From positions 1 to 64,000 of the forward strand of contig CAUJDF010000024.1 in the NCBI GenBank assembly GCA_963169045.1: a DNA stretch of 64,000 bases, in the 5' to 3' direction. Positions 27,425 to 36,381 of this stretch are shown in pieces. Made by a program: the position numbers and the translations under genes. The first letter of the stretch is position 1; each line of letters opens with the position of its first letter. This stretch comes from Myxococcota bacterium. GTDB taxonomy: Bacteria; Myxococcota_A; Bradymonadia; UBA7976; UBA1532. The notes beneath the pieces were generated by a model, which did not search any database, was not told the origin of the DNA, and saw nothing but the letters and a program-made list of their open reading frames with translations.

Positions 27425-28840
27425 GTGCGTTTCATCATTCGTTTCGCTGCGATCCTGGCGCTCGCCGGGTGCGGCGGCGGCCAGGTCCGCGACGACGGCC
27501 CGGAGCGCGTCCCCGTGCCGCTCGACCCGCCCGTCGAGAAGGCGCCCGACGCGATGCTCGCGCCGCTGCCCGTCGCCGGGCCGGTGCTCATCCGCGACGC
27601 CACGATCATGACCGCCGCCGGCAGGACGTTCCCGCGCGGCTGGATCCGCCTGAAGGACGGTCGCATCGCCGCGCTCGGCGAGGGCGACGCCCCGGCGCCC
27701 GACCAGGGCGAGCGCGTCGTCGAGGCGAAGGGGCAGTTCGTCACGCCCGGCATCATCGACACCCACAGCCACCTCGGCGTCTATCCCTCGCCGTCCGTGT
27801 GGGCGCACGACGACGGCAACGAGATGACGTCGCCGATCACCGCGGGCGTGCGCGCCGAGGACGCCTTCTGGCCGCAGGATCCGGGCCTGCGCCGCGCCGT
27901 CGAGGGCGGCGTCACGACGCTCCAGATCCTGCCCGGCAGCGGCAACCTGATGGGTGGCCGCGGCGTGGTCCTCAAGCTGCACCCGCGCCGCTCGGTGCGC
28001 GACATGCGGTTCCCCGGCGCGAAGGACGGCCTGAAGATGGCCTGCGGTGAGAACCCGAAGCGCGTGTACGGCAAGGGCAAGGGCGCCATGCCGATGAGCC
28101 GCATGGGGAGCGTCTTCCTCGCCCGCGACAAGTGGCTCGAGGCGCGCCGCTACCGCCGCGACTGGGAGGAGTGGCGCAAGAACCCCGAAGAGCGGAAGGA
28201 CGGCAAGCGCGAGGCGAAGGTGCCGCCCAAGCGCGACCTCGTGCTCGAGACGCTGGCCGCCGTGCTCGACGGCGACGTGCTCGTCCAGGTCCACTGTTAC
28301 CGCGCCGACGAGATGCTCAAGCAGCTCGAGGTGGCCGAGGAGTTCGGCTTCCGGATCCGGTCGTTCCACCACGCGGTCGAGGCGTACAAGATCCGCGACG
28401 CGCTCGCGGCGCGCGGTGTGTCGGTCAGCACCTGGGCCGATTGGTGGGGCTTCAAGATCGAGGCCTGGGACGCCATCGAGCAGAACCTCGCGCTCCTGCA
28501 CGAGGCCGGCGTGCGCGCGGTGCTCCACACGGACAGCGCCGAGGGCATCCAGCGCATGAACCAGGAGGCGGCGAAGGCGTACTACGCCGGCGTCCACGCC
28601 GGGGTGCCGCTCACCGACGACGACGCGCTGCGCTGGATCACCGCCAACGCCGCCTGGACGCTCGGCATCGACGCCGAGACCGGCACGCTCGAGGCCGGGA
28701 AGATGGCCGACGTCGTGGTGTGGGACGCCCACCCGTTCAGCGTGTACGCGCGGCCGCGGCTGGTGCTCATCGACGGACACGTGCGCCACGACGCGGCGGC
28801 GCCCGCCGCTCCCTGGAGCGACTTCGAGGTGGGACGATGA
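27425..28840 (+). CDS. Lipoprotein amidohydrolase
   Basis: 471 aa from GTG 27425, with GGAGGG 4 nt upstream. Lipobox LALAGC at about residues 12-17. Amidohydrolase (urease-superfamily) fold: N-terminal strand region VLIRDATIMTAAGRTF, metal motif GIIDTHSHLG near residue 113, QVHCYRADE near 291, SFHHAVEAYKI near 314, VLHTDSAEG with the late Asp near 368, and the closing ADVVVWDAHPF / LVLIDGHVRH. Resembles periplasmic amidohydrolases of the imidazolonepropionase type; substrate unknown, perhaps cyclic imides or dipeptides. Its stop overlaps the next gene's start (ATGA). Confidence 0.85.
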   Translation: MRFIIRFAAILALAGCGGGQVRDDGPERVPVPLDPPVEKAPDAMLAPLPVAGPVLIRDATIMTAAGRTFPRGWIRLKDGRIAALGEGDAPAPDQGERVVEAKGQFVTPGIIDTHSHLGVYPSPSVWAHDDGNEMTSPITAGVRAEDAFWPQDPGLRRAVEGGVTTLQILPGSGNLMGGRGVVLKLHPRRSVRDMRFPGAKDGLKMACGENPKRVYGKGKGAMPMSRMGSVFLARDKWLEARRYRRDWEEWRKNPEERKDGKREAKVPPKRDLVLETLAAVLDGDVLVQVHCYRADEMLKQLEVAEEFGFRIRSFHHAVEAYKIRDALAARGVSVSTWADWWGFKIEAWDAIEQNLALLHEAGVRAVLHTDSAEGIQRMNQEAAKAYYAGVHAGVPLTDDDALRWITANAAWTLGIDAETGTLEAGKMADVVVWDAHPFSVYARPRLVLIDGHVRHDAAAPAAPWSDFEVGR

Positions 28841-30024
28841 GCGCGACGCTGCTGGCGGCGGTCCTGGTCATCACGGGCGGCACCCTCCATCCGGGCGACG
28901 GACCACCCGTGGAGAACGCCACCATCGTCATCGCGGACGGCGTGGTGCGCTCCGTCGGGAGCGGCGCGCCCGCGCCGGCCGGCGCCACGGTGATCGACGC
29001 GAAAGGCAAGGTGATCACGCCCGGCCTGGTCGATCCCTTCACGGCGCTCGGCCTCGTCGAGATCTGGGGCGTCGACGACGCCCGCGACGTGGACGCCGGC
29101 GGCGCCGATCCCGTCCGGGCGGCCTTCCGCGCCGTCGACGCGTTCGATCCCGACAGCGCCGTCATCCCCGTCCAGCGCGCCCACGGCGTCACGCTCGTCG
29201 CCAGCGCGCCCGCCGGCGGCCTCGTCAGCGGCCAGATCGGCGTCTTCTCGCTGGGACCGACGCCGGGGCCGGTGGCCGACTCCGTCGGCATCGTGGCGGC
29301 GCTCGGCGCGGATCCGTCCGGCAGCCGCGGCGCGCGCATGCTGAAGCTGCGGGAGCTGCTCGACGACGCGCGCGCCTACCGGGCCAACCGGCGTGCCTTC
29401 GAGGAGAACCGCTTCCGGCGGACGTCGGCGGGGCGCCTCGACCTCGAGGCGATGATCCCGGTGGTCGAGGGGCGCAAGCCGCTGTTCGTCCACGTCCAGC
29501 GCGCCGCGGACATCCGCGCCCTGCTGCGCGTCGCCGCCGAGGAGAAGGTGCGCGTCGTCGTGGTCGGCGGCGCCGAAGGCTGGCGCGTCGCCGACGAGCT
29601 GGCGAGGGCGAAGGTGCCGGTGATCGTCGACCCGTCCGACAACCTGCCGTCGACGTTCGACATGGTGTACGCCCGCGCCGACAACGCCGCGCTGCTCGAG
29701 AAGGCCGGCGTGCCGGTGCTGCTGTCGACGTTCTCGGTGCACAACGTGCGCAAGCTGCGCCAATGGGCGGGCAACGCCGTCCGGGCGGGTCTGCCGCCCG
29801 CCGCGGCGCTGTCGGCGATCACCGCGCGCGCCGCCGACGCGTTCGGGGCGACCGACCGGGGCCGCATCGCGCCGGGCAAGGTCGCCGACCTGGTGGTGTG
29901 GAGCGGCGATCCCTTCGAGCTCTCGTCCCGCGTGGAACACCTGATCCTCGGCGGCGGCGAGGTCCCGACGACCCACAGGCAGCGGGCGCTCTTCGATCGC
30001 CATCGCAAGGTGCCCGCGCTCTGA
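28837..30024 (+). CDS. Amidohydrolase-fold protein lacking the HxH metal motif
   Basis: 395 aa, ATG overlapping the preceding stop. Short hydrophobic N-terminus (MSATLLAAVLVITGG), perhaps a weak signal. The fold matches its neighbour: ENATIVIADGVVRSVG, VITPGLVD, then PFTALGLVE exactly where the metal-binding HxH should be. Later positions keep FVHVQRAADI and STFSVHNVRKL but the set is incomplete. It also ends with ADLVVWSGDPFELSSRVEHLILGG. Probably arose by duplication; may be a non-catalytic partner of the first protein, or bind metal differently. Confidence 0.78.
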   Translation: MSATLLAAVLVITGGTLHPGDGPPVENATIVIADGVVRSVGSGAPAPAGATVIDAKGKVITPGLVDPFTALGLVEIWGVDDARDVDAGGADPVRAAFRAVDAFDPDSAVIPVQRAHGVTLVASAPAGGLVSGQIGVFSLGPTPGPVADSVGIVAALGADPSGSRGARMLKLRELLDDARAYRANRRAFEENRFRRTSAGRLDLEAMIPVVEGRKPLFVHVQRAADIRALLRVAAEEKVRVVVVGGAEGWRVADELARAKVPVIVDPSDNLPSTFDMVYARADNAALLEKAGVPVLLSTFSVHNVRKLRQWAGNAVRAGLPPAAALSAITARAADAFGATDRGRIAPGKVADLVVWSGDPFELSSRVEHLILGGGEVPTTHRQRALFDRHRKVPAL

Positions 30025-30076
30025 GCGATCGTGGCTTCGTGGAACAACCAAAGGTCGCGCTTTCGAGCTGACCTTC

Positions 30077-30085
30077 TGATATAAC
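30077..30085 (+). promoter_or_regulatory. Extended -10 promoter of the citrate synthase gene
   Basis: TGA-TATAAC (30077-30085): five of six -10 matches plus the TGn extension, no good -35, as expected for this class. The ATG is 33 nt downstream, with gcagggg as ribosome site. Confidence 0.6.
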
Positions 30086-30117
30086 CCGCGTGCTTCGTGG
30101 AGAGCAGGGGTGACGCC

Positions 30118-31251
30118 ATGAGTGACAATTTCGTCCCGGGTCTCGCCGGGGTCCCGGCGGCCAAGTCGACCGTCGGCTTCATCGACGGTTCGCAGGGCAT
30201 CCTCCGGTATCGGGGGATCAAGATCGAAGACCTCGCGCAGCACAGCACCTTCGAAGAGACGTCATATCTCCTGCTCTTCGACAAGCTCCCGACGCCAGCC
30301 GAGCTGAAGGCGTTCGAGGACGAGCTGAAGACGCACCGCGCCATCCCCGACGGCATCGTCCAGGTCCTGCGGGCGCTCCCGAAGGAGACGCATCCCATGG
30401 TCGCGCTGCAGGCGGCCACGGCGGCGCTCTCGGGCTTCTTCGGCGGCCTCGACGTCAGCGACGCCAAGGCCAACCGCGAGGCGTCGGTGCGCATGATCGC
30501 CAACTTCCCGACGATCGTGGCGGCCTTCGATCGCCTGCGTCGCGGCAAGGACCCGATCGCGCCGCGCACCGACCTGAGCCACGCCGCGAACTTCCTCTAC
30601 ATGCTCCGCGGCGAGGCGCCCGACGCGCTCATGACCCGCATCCTCGACATGTGCCTCGTGCTCCACGCCGAGCACGGGTTCAACGCGTCGACGTTCACCA
30701 CGCGCGTGGTCGGGTCGACGCTGGCGAACCCCTACGCGGCCGTGGCGGCGGGCGTCGGCTCGCTGTCGGGCCCGCTGCACGGCGGCGCCAACGAGCGCGT
30801 GCTGACCATGCTCGAGCAGATCGGCTCGGTCGAGGCCGTGCCCGAATGGCTCGACCGCATGGTGCGCGAGAAGCAGAAGATCATGGGCCTCGGCCACCGC
30901 GTGTACAAGGTCAAGGACCCGCGCGCGACCGTCCTGCTCGACATCGTCCGCGACCTGTTCAAGAGCCACGGCTCCACCCAGCTGTACGACATCGCCTACA
31001 AGCTGGAGCAGGTGGCCGCCGAGAGGCTCGGCGACAAGGGCATCTACCCCAACGTCGACTTCTACAGCGGCCTCGTCTACCAGAAGCTCGGCATCGAGAC
31101 CGACCAGTTCACCCCGATCTTCGCCATCGCGCGCATCTCGGGGTGGGCGGCCCACTGGCTCGAGCAGCTCGAAGACAACCGCATCTACCGGCCGTCGCAG
31201 ATCTACGTCGGTTCCAAGGACCGCGCCTACACGCCGATCGAGCAGCGCTGA
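30118..31251 (+). CDS. gltA: Citrate synthase
   Basis: 377 aa, ATG start. Short citrate synthase of the Gram-positive/archaeal-like length. Active-site segments: GPLHGGANERV (first His), KIMGLGHRVYKVKDPRA (second His), and YPNVDFYSGLVY (catalytic Asp). It condenses acetyl-CoA and oxaloacetate. 2-Methylcitrate synthase of the same family is an alternative not excluded by motifs, but no prp genes are nearby. Preceded by an extended -10 promoter. Confidence 0.9.
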   Translation: MSDNFVPGLAGVPAAKSTVGFIDGSQGILRYRGIKIEDLAQHSTFEETSYLLLFDKLPTPAELKAFEDELKTHRAIPDGIVQVLRALPKETHPMVALQAATAALSGFFGGLDVSDAKANREASVRMIANFPTIVAAFDRLRRGKDPIAPRTDLSHAANFLYMLRGEAPDALMTRILDMCLVLHAEHGFNASTFTTRVVGSTLANPYAAVAAGVGSLSGPLHGGANERVLTMLEQIGSVEAVPEWLDRMVREKQKIMGLGHRVYKVKDPRATVLLDIVRDLFKSHGSTQLYDIAYKLEQVAAERLGDKGIYPNVDFYSGLVYQKLGIETDQFTPIFAIARISGWAAHWLEQLEDNRIYRPSQIYVGSKDRAYTPIEQR

Positions 31252-31273
31252 TTTTCGGCGCGGCGGGGCAGCC

Positions 31274-32008
31274 GTGGACCGCTTCGAGTTCTTCTCCAAG
31301 CTCCCGCGTACCGAGCCGGGGTGCACGACCTTCACGTCGTCGTACCTCAACCAGATGCCCATTCGCGCCACCGACCGCATCCTCGACATCGGATGCGGCG
31401 GCGGCGGACGGGCCGTTTGGGTCGCCCGGTCGCGCGGCTGCCATATCGTCGCCGTCGATCGCGACCCACGCTATCTGAACGTGGTGCGGCAGCGCGCCGA
31501 GGAGGGCGGGTCGGCGCACCACGTCCACCCGGTCGCCGCCGACTACGCCGCGCTGCCGTTCCCCGACAAGGCGTTCCGCGTGATGCTCGCCGAGGGGCCG
31601 GCGCGCCTGCTGGGTCTCAAGCGCGCGCTCGACGAGTGGCGGCGGCTGCTCGTCCCGCAGGGCCTGCTGTCGGTGACCTACCCGGGCGTCGTCAACAAGA
31701 GCGCCCCGCCCGAGGTGCGCGGCCCGCTCGAGCGAGGCATGGTCGAGCCGCTCGGCACCCTCAAGGACTACCACGCCACCGTCCGCGCGGCGGGCTTCGA
31801 GATCGTGCACCAGGTGCCGCTCGCGGCCGAGCTGTGGGACGTCTTCTACATCGACGTCGAGCGCCACGCGTGGGCGCTCGTCTCGACGCAGCAGGCGCGA
31901 GACGACGATCCCACCCTGCGCGAGGTGCTCGACGAGGCGCGGTGGTTCCGCGACGTCGGGCGCGGTCGCGTCTTCCTGCAGGCGATGGTGCTCCGCCGCG
32001 TCCGCTGA
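31274..32008 (+). CDS. Class I SAM-dependent methyltransferase
   Basis: 244 aa, GTG start 22 bp after citrate synthase. SAM motif I is RILDIGCGGGGRAVW near residue 37, followed by HIVAVDRDPRYLNVV (acidic ribose-binding position) and the post-motif loop YAALPFPDKAFRVMLAEGPARL. UbiE/methyltransferase-11 type. Substrate unknown; no neighbour points to quinone or cobalamin synthesis. Confidence 0.78.
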   Translation: MDRFEFFSKLPRTEPGCTTFTSSYLNQMPIRATDRILDIGCGGGGRAVWVARSRGCHIVAVDRDPRYLNVVRQRAEEGGSAHHVHPVAADYAALPFPDKAFRVMLAEGPARLLGLKRALDEWRRLLVPQGLLSVTYPGVVNKSAPPEVRGPLERGMVEPLGTLKDYHATVRAAGFEIVHQVPLAAELWDVFYIDVERHAWALVSTQQARDDDPTLREVLDEARWFRDVGRGRVFLQAMVLRRVR

Positions 32009-32054
32009 CGCGAGGCGGCGTCGCTCCGTTCCGTCCCCCCGCTGCACGAAGGTC

Positions 32055-32083
32055 TTGGCACAGAACCGTTCCTCGATCATAAG
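32055..32083 (+). promoter_or_regulatory. Putative sigma-70-type promoter of the Cys-module lipoprotein
   Basis: TTGGCA (32055-32060), 17-bp spacer, CATAAG (32078-32083; four of six). About 39 bp before the ATG at 32122; the ribosome site gggagagg lies between. Confidence 0.55.
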
Positions 32084-32115
32084 GTTGCGCCCGAGCGCGC
32101 ACGGGGAGAGGTGGG

Positions 32116-34740
32116 GTGCACATGCGGCAGTGGCTGTTGTGGACCGGGGTGGCGGCGTTCGCCCTCGGTTGCGGCGAAGACGAGGGCGGCGGCGCTTCCG
32201 ATGATGGCGACGGCGCCGTCCGGCCGCTCGAAGACATGGGCGTCGAGACCGACCGGGGTGTCGCGCCCGATCCGGACACCGGCATCGCCGACGATGCGAC
32301 GCCCGGCGACGCCGACGTGCCGCCGGGCGACTCCGGCCCGCTGATCCGCGAGGTCGAGGACTGCGAGGATGCGTGCGGCGTGTACGAACGCTGCGGGCGC
32401 ATCGGCGAGTTCTTCGGGAGCCCCGAGCAGTGTGCCACCGCCTGCGCCGACGCCGAGACGTCGCCCCGCTACCGCGGCTGGCTCGCTTGTCTCGCCGTCG
32501 AGGACTGCGCCGAGCTGCAGGAATGCGCGGTCCCGCAGCGGCCGCCGCCCGCGTGCGCCGAGGTCTGCGCCGCCATCGAGTCGTGCGAAGCCGACTTCCG
32601 CGTCCCGACCGACTGCGCCGCCGCATGCCAGGACGCCGCGCTCGCGCCGACGCTGCAGCGCTGCGGCGTCGCGCTGGTGCGTCCGCCGACGCCCGAGCTC
32701 GCCTGCGACGAGCCGCGCTTCGCGCAGTGCGTCCTGCAGACGACCGAAAACACTTGCCTTTCTGCGTGCTCGCGCCGCAGCGACTGCGGGCAGCCCCTCG
32801 ACCTCGTCGATTGCACCCTCGCCTGCGCCGCCGCCGGCGAGGCGGAGGATCCCGTCGCGCGCCGTCGCGCCGAGCTGACGCGCCAGTGCGTGATCAACGC
32901 CGACAACTGCGAGGGCGTGGCCGCGTGCGGGGGCGACCGCCCCATCGTCGGCGACACCACCGTCGAGGAGCTCTGCACGGCGAACGAGGCCTGCGCCTTC
33001 TTCGCCGCCGAGGGCTGCGCGGCGACGGCGGCGTCGGCGCTGCGCGACCTGCGAGACGGCGCGGTCGACTGCCTCGCCGAGGGCTTCGCCGCCGGCTGCG
33101 AGTCGAACCTGAGCGCCTGCTTCCGTCCGGCGCCGGCCCCCGGTCCGTCGTGCGACGAGCACTGCGCCGTCTCGAACCTCTGCGGTCTTCTGCCCGAGGG
33201 CCGGACCGAGTTCGACTGCCTCGAGGACTGCCGCGCGACACTCGCCGGCGGCGACGCTGACGCCGTCGGCGCGCTCACCCCGGTGCTCGCCTGCGCCTTC
33301 GGCCCCGATTGCGCCGCCGTGACCGCGTGTCAGGCGTCCGCGCCCCCCGACATCGCCTGCGGCGCCTTCTGCGATCGCCAGGTCGAGTGCGGATTGGCCG
33401 CCGAGCGCGAGGCCTGCATGGCGTCCTGCCGCGCGTCGGTGAACACCGATCGCCAGCGGGCGGCGATGGCCTGCGCCGAGGTCGCCGCGACCTGCGAGGG
33501 CGTGGGCCGCTGTACGCCGCCCCCCGCGCCGCCCTGCGAGGAGATCTGCCAGCCGCTCGCCGCGTGCGGGCTGGCCGACGCCGGCTGCCTCACCGAGTGC
33601 GACAACGCGTCCTTCGCCGATCCCGGGAGTTTCCTGCCGCACCTGGCCTGCCTCGAGGCGACGGCCCGCTGCGACGCGCGCGCCGTGTGCGAGTCCGGCG
33701 ACGTCTCGGGCGGCGACGCTTGCTTCCGCTGGTGCGCGGCGCAGCGCTGCGCCGGTGACATGCGCGCCGAGGAGGCGTGCGTCCGCGAGTGCATCGACGG
33801 CTTCGCGGGCGCCAAGAGCCTGCAGTTCGAGGGCACCCGCGAGTGCCTCGCCGCCGCCGCGCCCGACGCCGGTTGCGACGTGCTCGGCGAGTGCCTCGAC
33901 CCGCCCGAGGGCTTCTACTGCGAACCGGCCTGCGATGCGCTCGCGCGCTGCACGCTCGTCGAGGACGCCCAGGCGTGCGCCACCGAGTGCGGCGACGACG
34001 CCGGCGACGAGGGCCGGATCGAGGAGAGCGCCTGCATCCTCCGCGCGGAGCGCCGCCAGGAGGGCTGCCGCGCGGTGCTGACCTGCACCGGCGAGGACGT
34101 GCCGCCGCCGTCGGCGGCCTGCGGCGCGCTCTGTGAGGTGCGGCACCGCTGCGACGAGGATCTCGACGCCTTCCTGTGCGAGCGGCAGTGCGACGCCGAG
34201 GCCGCCGGCAACGCCGTGCGCGTGGCCTGCGCGGGGCGCGCCCAGTGCGACGAGCTCGACGCCTGCCTCGCGGCGCCCGCGGACATCCCGCCGGCGTGCG
34301 CCGACGCGTGCGGCGCGATCGCCGCGTGCGACGGGCTCATCGGCGAGGAGGACGGCGCGCTCTATGCCGACGCCGAGACCTGCGCCGCCGACTGCGCCGG
34401 CGGCGCGGTGCTCCAGGGCGAGGCGTTCCCGGCGGCCGTGCTCGAGTGCGCGGAGTCGGCGGCCCAGGACGGCTGCGATGCCGATGCCGTCCGCGCTTGC
34501 TTCAGCGAGCCGAGCAACCTGTGCCGCGACACATGGGACGCGCTCGTGAGCTGCGGCGCCGAAGCCATCTTCGGCGGCGGCGACGAGGGCCAGTTCCTGA
34601 TCACCTGCCAGCAGAACCTCGCCATGGACGAGGCCACGACCACGATGCAGGCCCAGTGCATCCAGGACGTGGCCGCCCAGGCGGCCGGAGACCAGGGCGC
34701 GTGCTTCGGCGGCCTGTTCGGCTGCTTCTTCCCGATGTGA
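32116..34740 (+). CDS. Large lipoprotein of about eleven 8-cysteine modules
   Basis: 874 aa from GTG 32116 (ATG two codons later is equally good; gggagagg lies upstream). Lipobox FALGC near residue 20, then an acidic Asp/Gly-rich linker to about residue 75. The remainder is a series of about eleven modules of roughly 60-80 residues with the pattern C-x3-C-x(5-7)-C ... C-x3-C ... C ... C-x(4-5)-C, for example CEDACGVYERC...CATAC...CLAVEDCAELQEC and CEEICQPLAACG...CLTEC...CLEATARCDARAVC. Modules diverge in sequence but keep the Cys spacing, so about four disulfides each are expected. Predicted rod-like surface lipoprotein; I recognise no enzymatic domain. Its stop abuts the convergent gene. Confidence 0.75.
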   Translation: MHMRQWLLWTGVAAFALGCGEDEGGGASDDGDGAVRPLEDMGVETDRGVAPDPDTGIADDATPGDADVPPGDSGPLIREVEDCEDACGVYERCGRIGEFFGSPEQCATACADAETSPRYRGWLACLAVEDCAELQECAVPQRPPPACAEVCAAIESCEADFRVPTDCAAACQDAALAPTLQRCGVALVRPPTPELACDEPRFAQCVLQTTENTCLSACSRRSDCGQPLDLVDCTLACAAAGEAEDPVARRRAELTRQCVINADNCEGVAACGGDRPIVGDTTVEELCTANEACAFFAAEGCAATAASALRDLRDGAVDCLAEGFAAGCESNLSACFRPAPAPGPSCDEHCAVSNLCGLLPEGRTEFDCLEDCRATLAGGDADAVGALTPVLACAFGPDCAAVTACQASAPPDIACGAFCDRQVECGLAAEREACMASCRASVNTDRQRAAMACAEVAATCEGVGRCTPPPAPPCEEICQPLAACGLADAGCLTECDNASFADPGSFLPHLACLEATARCDARAVCESGDVSGGDACFRWCAAQRCAGDMRAEEACVRECIDGFAGAKSLQFEGTRECLAAAAPDAGCDVLGECLDPPEGFYCEPACDALARCTLVEDAQACATECGDDAGDEGRIEESACILRAERRQEGCRAVLTCTGEDVPPPSAACGALCEVRHRCDEDLDAFLCERQCDAEAAGNAVRVACAGRAQCDELDACLAAPADIPPACADACGAIAACDGLIGEEDGALYADAETCAADCAGGAVLQGEAFPAAVLECAESAAQDGCDADAVRACFSEPSNLCRDTWDALVSCGAEAIFGGGDEGQFLITCQQNLAMDEATTTMQAQCIQDVAAQAAGDQGACFGGLFGCFFPM

Positions 34741-35880
34741 TCAGGCGCCCGGCAGCCGGCCGCTCCACAGGCCGGCGACCGCCGCGGCGACCGCCAGCAC
34801 CGACAGCACATCGACCAGGCCGCCGCGCTCCACAGGCAGCGGAGGCGGCGCCGCCGCGGCGGCGAACGCCTGCGGCATCCCGCACACGCCGAGCCCCATC
34901 GCCGCGCTGACCTCGTGCCGATGCGCGGCGAAGCGGTCGTAGCCGCGGCCCAGCAGCGTCCCCACGCCCGGCAGCCGGAAGATCCAGGCCACGAGCCGGC
35001 CGAACGGCAGCGCGGCGATGGCGCTCCCGACGGCGTGGTGGCGCGTGCGGACGGGACCGCCCGGCGTCCAGCTCAGCAGCGTGTGCTGCCGCTCCGCCTC
35101 GAGGCGCTCGCGCGTCCAGTCGCCGGGGAGCGGCACGTCGGGGTCGTCGCCGCGCCAGGTGATGCGCTGCATGGCGTCGAGGCGCTTCAGGAGGCGGGCC
35201 ACGAGCGTGCAGAGGCCGCAGTCCGAGTCGTAATAGACGTGCGTCGGCGGGGCGCTCAGTCCCGAGAGCAGTCGCTTCGAGAGGGTGAGGTCGGGCGCGG
35301 TCAGCAGCAGGAGCGCCGCGGGCGCCAGCGTCGGCGCGCCGTGGTACACCGCCAGGACGATCGTCGCGGCGGCGGCCAGGCGGCGGACCGGCAGCACGGC
35401 GACGCCGACGGCCGCGAGCGCGGCGACGGCGGCGCCCCCGACCGGGTCGATGCGCACCGCCAGCGCGCCGAGGAGGCCCGCCAGCGCGAACGAGGGCGCC
35501 ACGCGCACGGGTCGTCCGTCCGCCGCCGGCCGCGTCCGGTCGTTCAGCTCGGCTGCCGAGTGCTCGTCGAAGTCGCGCAGACCGCGGCGCATCGCATCGA
35601 CCGACCAACGCGCGCTCCAGGGCACCAGGAGCGCGAGCGGCCACCAGGCCAGCAGCGCCACCGGCACGTCCGCCCCGACGTGGGCCAGCACCCACAGGCC
35701 GGCGGCGGCGGCCACCGTCGCCGCGCGCGTCCAGGCGCCGACGAGCACGAGCGCCAGCGCGGCCATCGTCGCCACGCGCAGGACGATCACCGGCCAGGTG
35801 CCCGGCCCGACCACCGCGACCGCCGAGCACGACGCCAAAGCCATTCGGAACAGGGCCACCGCCCGCCGATCGAGGCCCAA
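34741..35880 (-). CDS. HTTM-like membrane protein fused to a DCC1/DUF393 thiol-disulfide domain
   Basis: 379 aa from TTG 35880, preferred because GGGGAGGGAG ends just upstream; the frame stays open to an ATG at 35976. The N-terminal half has about six membrane segments and begins LDRRAVALFRMALASC, as HTTM (vitamin K-dependent carboxylase-like) domains do. The second half has VYYDSDCGLCTLVARLLKRLD, the DxxCxxC signature of DCC1-like proteins, then a W-containing helix pair and a final hydrophobic segment. Fusions or pairs of these two domains are known in bacteria. Likely a membrane redox protein; substrate unknown. Confidence 0.75.
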   Translation of the reverse strand: MGLDRRAVALFRMALASCSAVAVVGPGTWPVIVLRVATMAALALVLVGAWTRAATVAAAAGLWVLAHVGADVPVALLAWWPLALLVPWSARWSVDAMRRGLRDFDEHSAAELNDRTRPAADGRPVRVAPSFALAGLLGALAVRIDPVGGAAVAALAAVGVAVLPVRRLAAAATIVLAVYHGAPTLAPAALLLLTAPDLTLSKRLLSGLSAPPTHVYYDSDCGLCTLVARLLKRLDAMQRITWRGDDPDVPLPGDWTRERLEAERQHTLLSWTPGGPVRTRHHAVGSAIAALPFGRLVAWIFRLPGVGTLLGRGYDRFAAHRHEVSAAMGLGVCGMPQAFAAAAAPPPLPVERGGLVDVLSVLAVAAAVAGLWSGRLPGA

Positions 35881-36009
35881 CGCGCTCCCTCCCCGTTGCG
35901 GCGCGATCCGAGCGACTCTCGGCGCCGGCCGGCTCCACCGGCCGCCGCGGCGCGTCCTCGGGCGTGCGGCTGGCATCTAAGGGAGCGAAGACCGGGCCCC
36001 GACGGCGCC

Positions 36010-36038
36010 TTGACACGCCGGGGCACGATTGGCAATAT
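36010..36038 (+). promoter_or_regulatory. Putative promoter of a small protein gene
   Basis: Perfect TTGACA (36010-36015), 17-bp spacer, CAATAT (36033-36038; three of six). The transcript would start near 36045, 42 nt before the ATG at 36087, with gggaaaagga as ribosome site. Confidence 0.45.
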
Positions 36039-36086
36039 GCCGCGTCCTATCGAACCCCCCGCCACCTAAGGGGAAAAGGAACCATC

Positions 36087-36329
36087 ATGTCGGAGCCCGC
36101 CCTCGAGAGCACCAGCAACAGCACGGCCTTCAGCGTCGTCTACGGAAGCGAGACCCTCGAGTACGCCAGCCGCGAGGAGGCGGTCTCGAAGGCCAAGTCC
36201 CTGAGCCGTGAGCACAACGGGCGGGTCTCGGTCGAGCGCAACGACGGTGCCGTTTCGATGCAGTTCACGAACGGCCACCTCGACTCGTACGTCTACGAAC
36301 TCCGCGAGCGCGGCTCCCGCCGCGATTGA
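36087..36329 (+). CDS. Small hypothetical protein, DUF2188-like
   Basis: 80 aa, ATG with gggaaaagga upstream. Pattern FSVVYGSETLEYASREEAVSKAKSLSREHNGRVSVERNDG gives strand-strand-helix-strand, like DUF2188 proteins (an aromatic/Val strand, then a helix with EEA, then a strand ending in DG). No signal peptide. It has its own promoter and a hairpin downstream, so it seems an independent, perhaps well expressed, gene. Function unknown. Confidence 0.7.
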   Translation: MSEPALESTSNSTAFSVVYGSETLEYASREEAVSKAKSLSREHNGRVSVERNDGAVSMQFTNGHLDSYVYELRERGSRRD

Positions 36330-36339
36330 ACGAGGCTCG

Positions 36340-36358
36340 GGGCGCCTCGCCGGCGCCC
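36340..36358. terminator. Bidirectional hairpin between convergent genes
   Basis: GGGCGCC (36340-36346) pairs with GGCGCCC (36352-36358) around a TCGCC loop. An alternative stem, CGAGGC (36331-36336) with GCCTCG (36344-36349), is mutually exclusive with it. It lies between the small protein gene and the convergent aldehyde dehydrogenase gene, so it can serve both strands. No U-run. Confidence 0.5.
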
Positions 36359-36381
36359 TCCGCCCCCCTCCGCGCTTCCCT

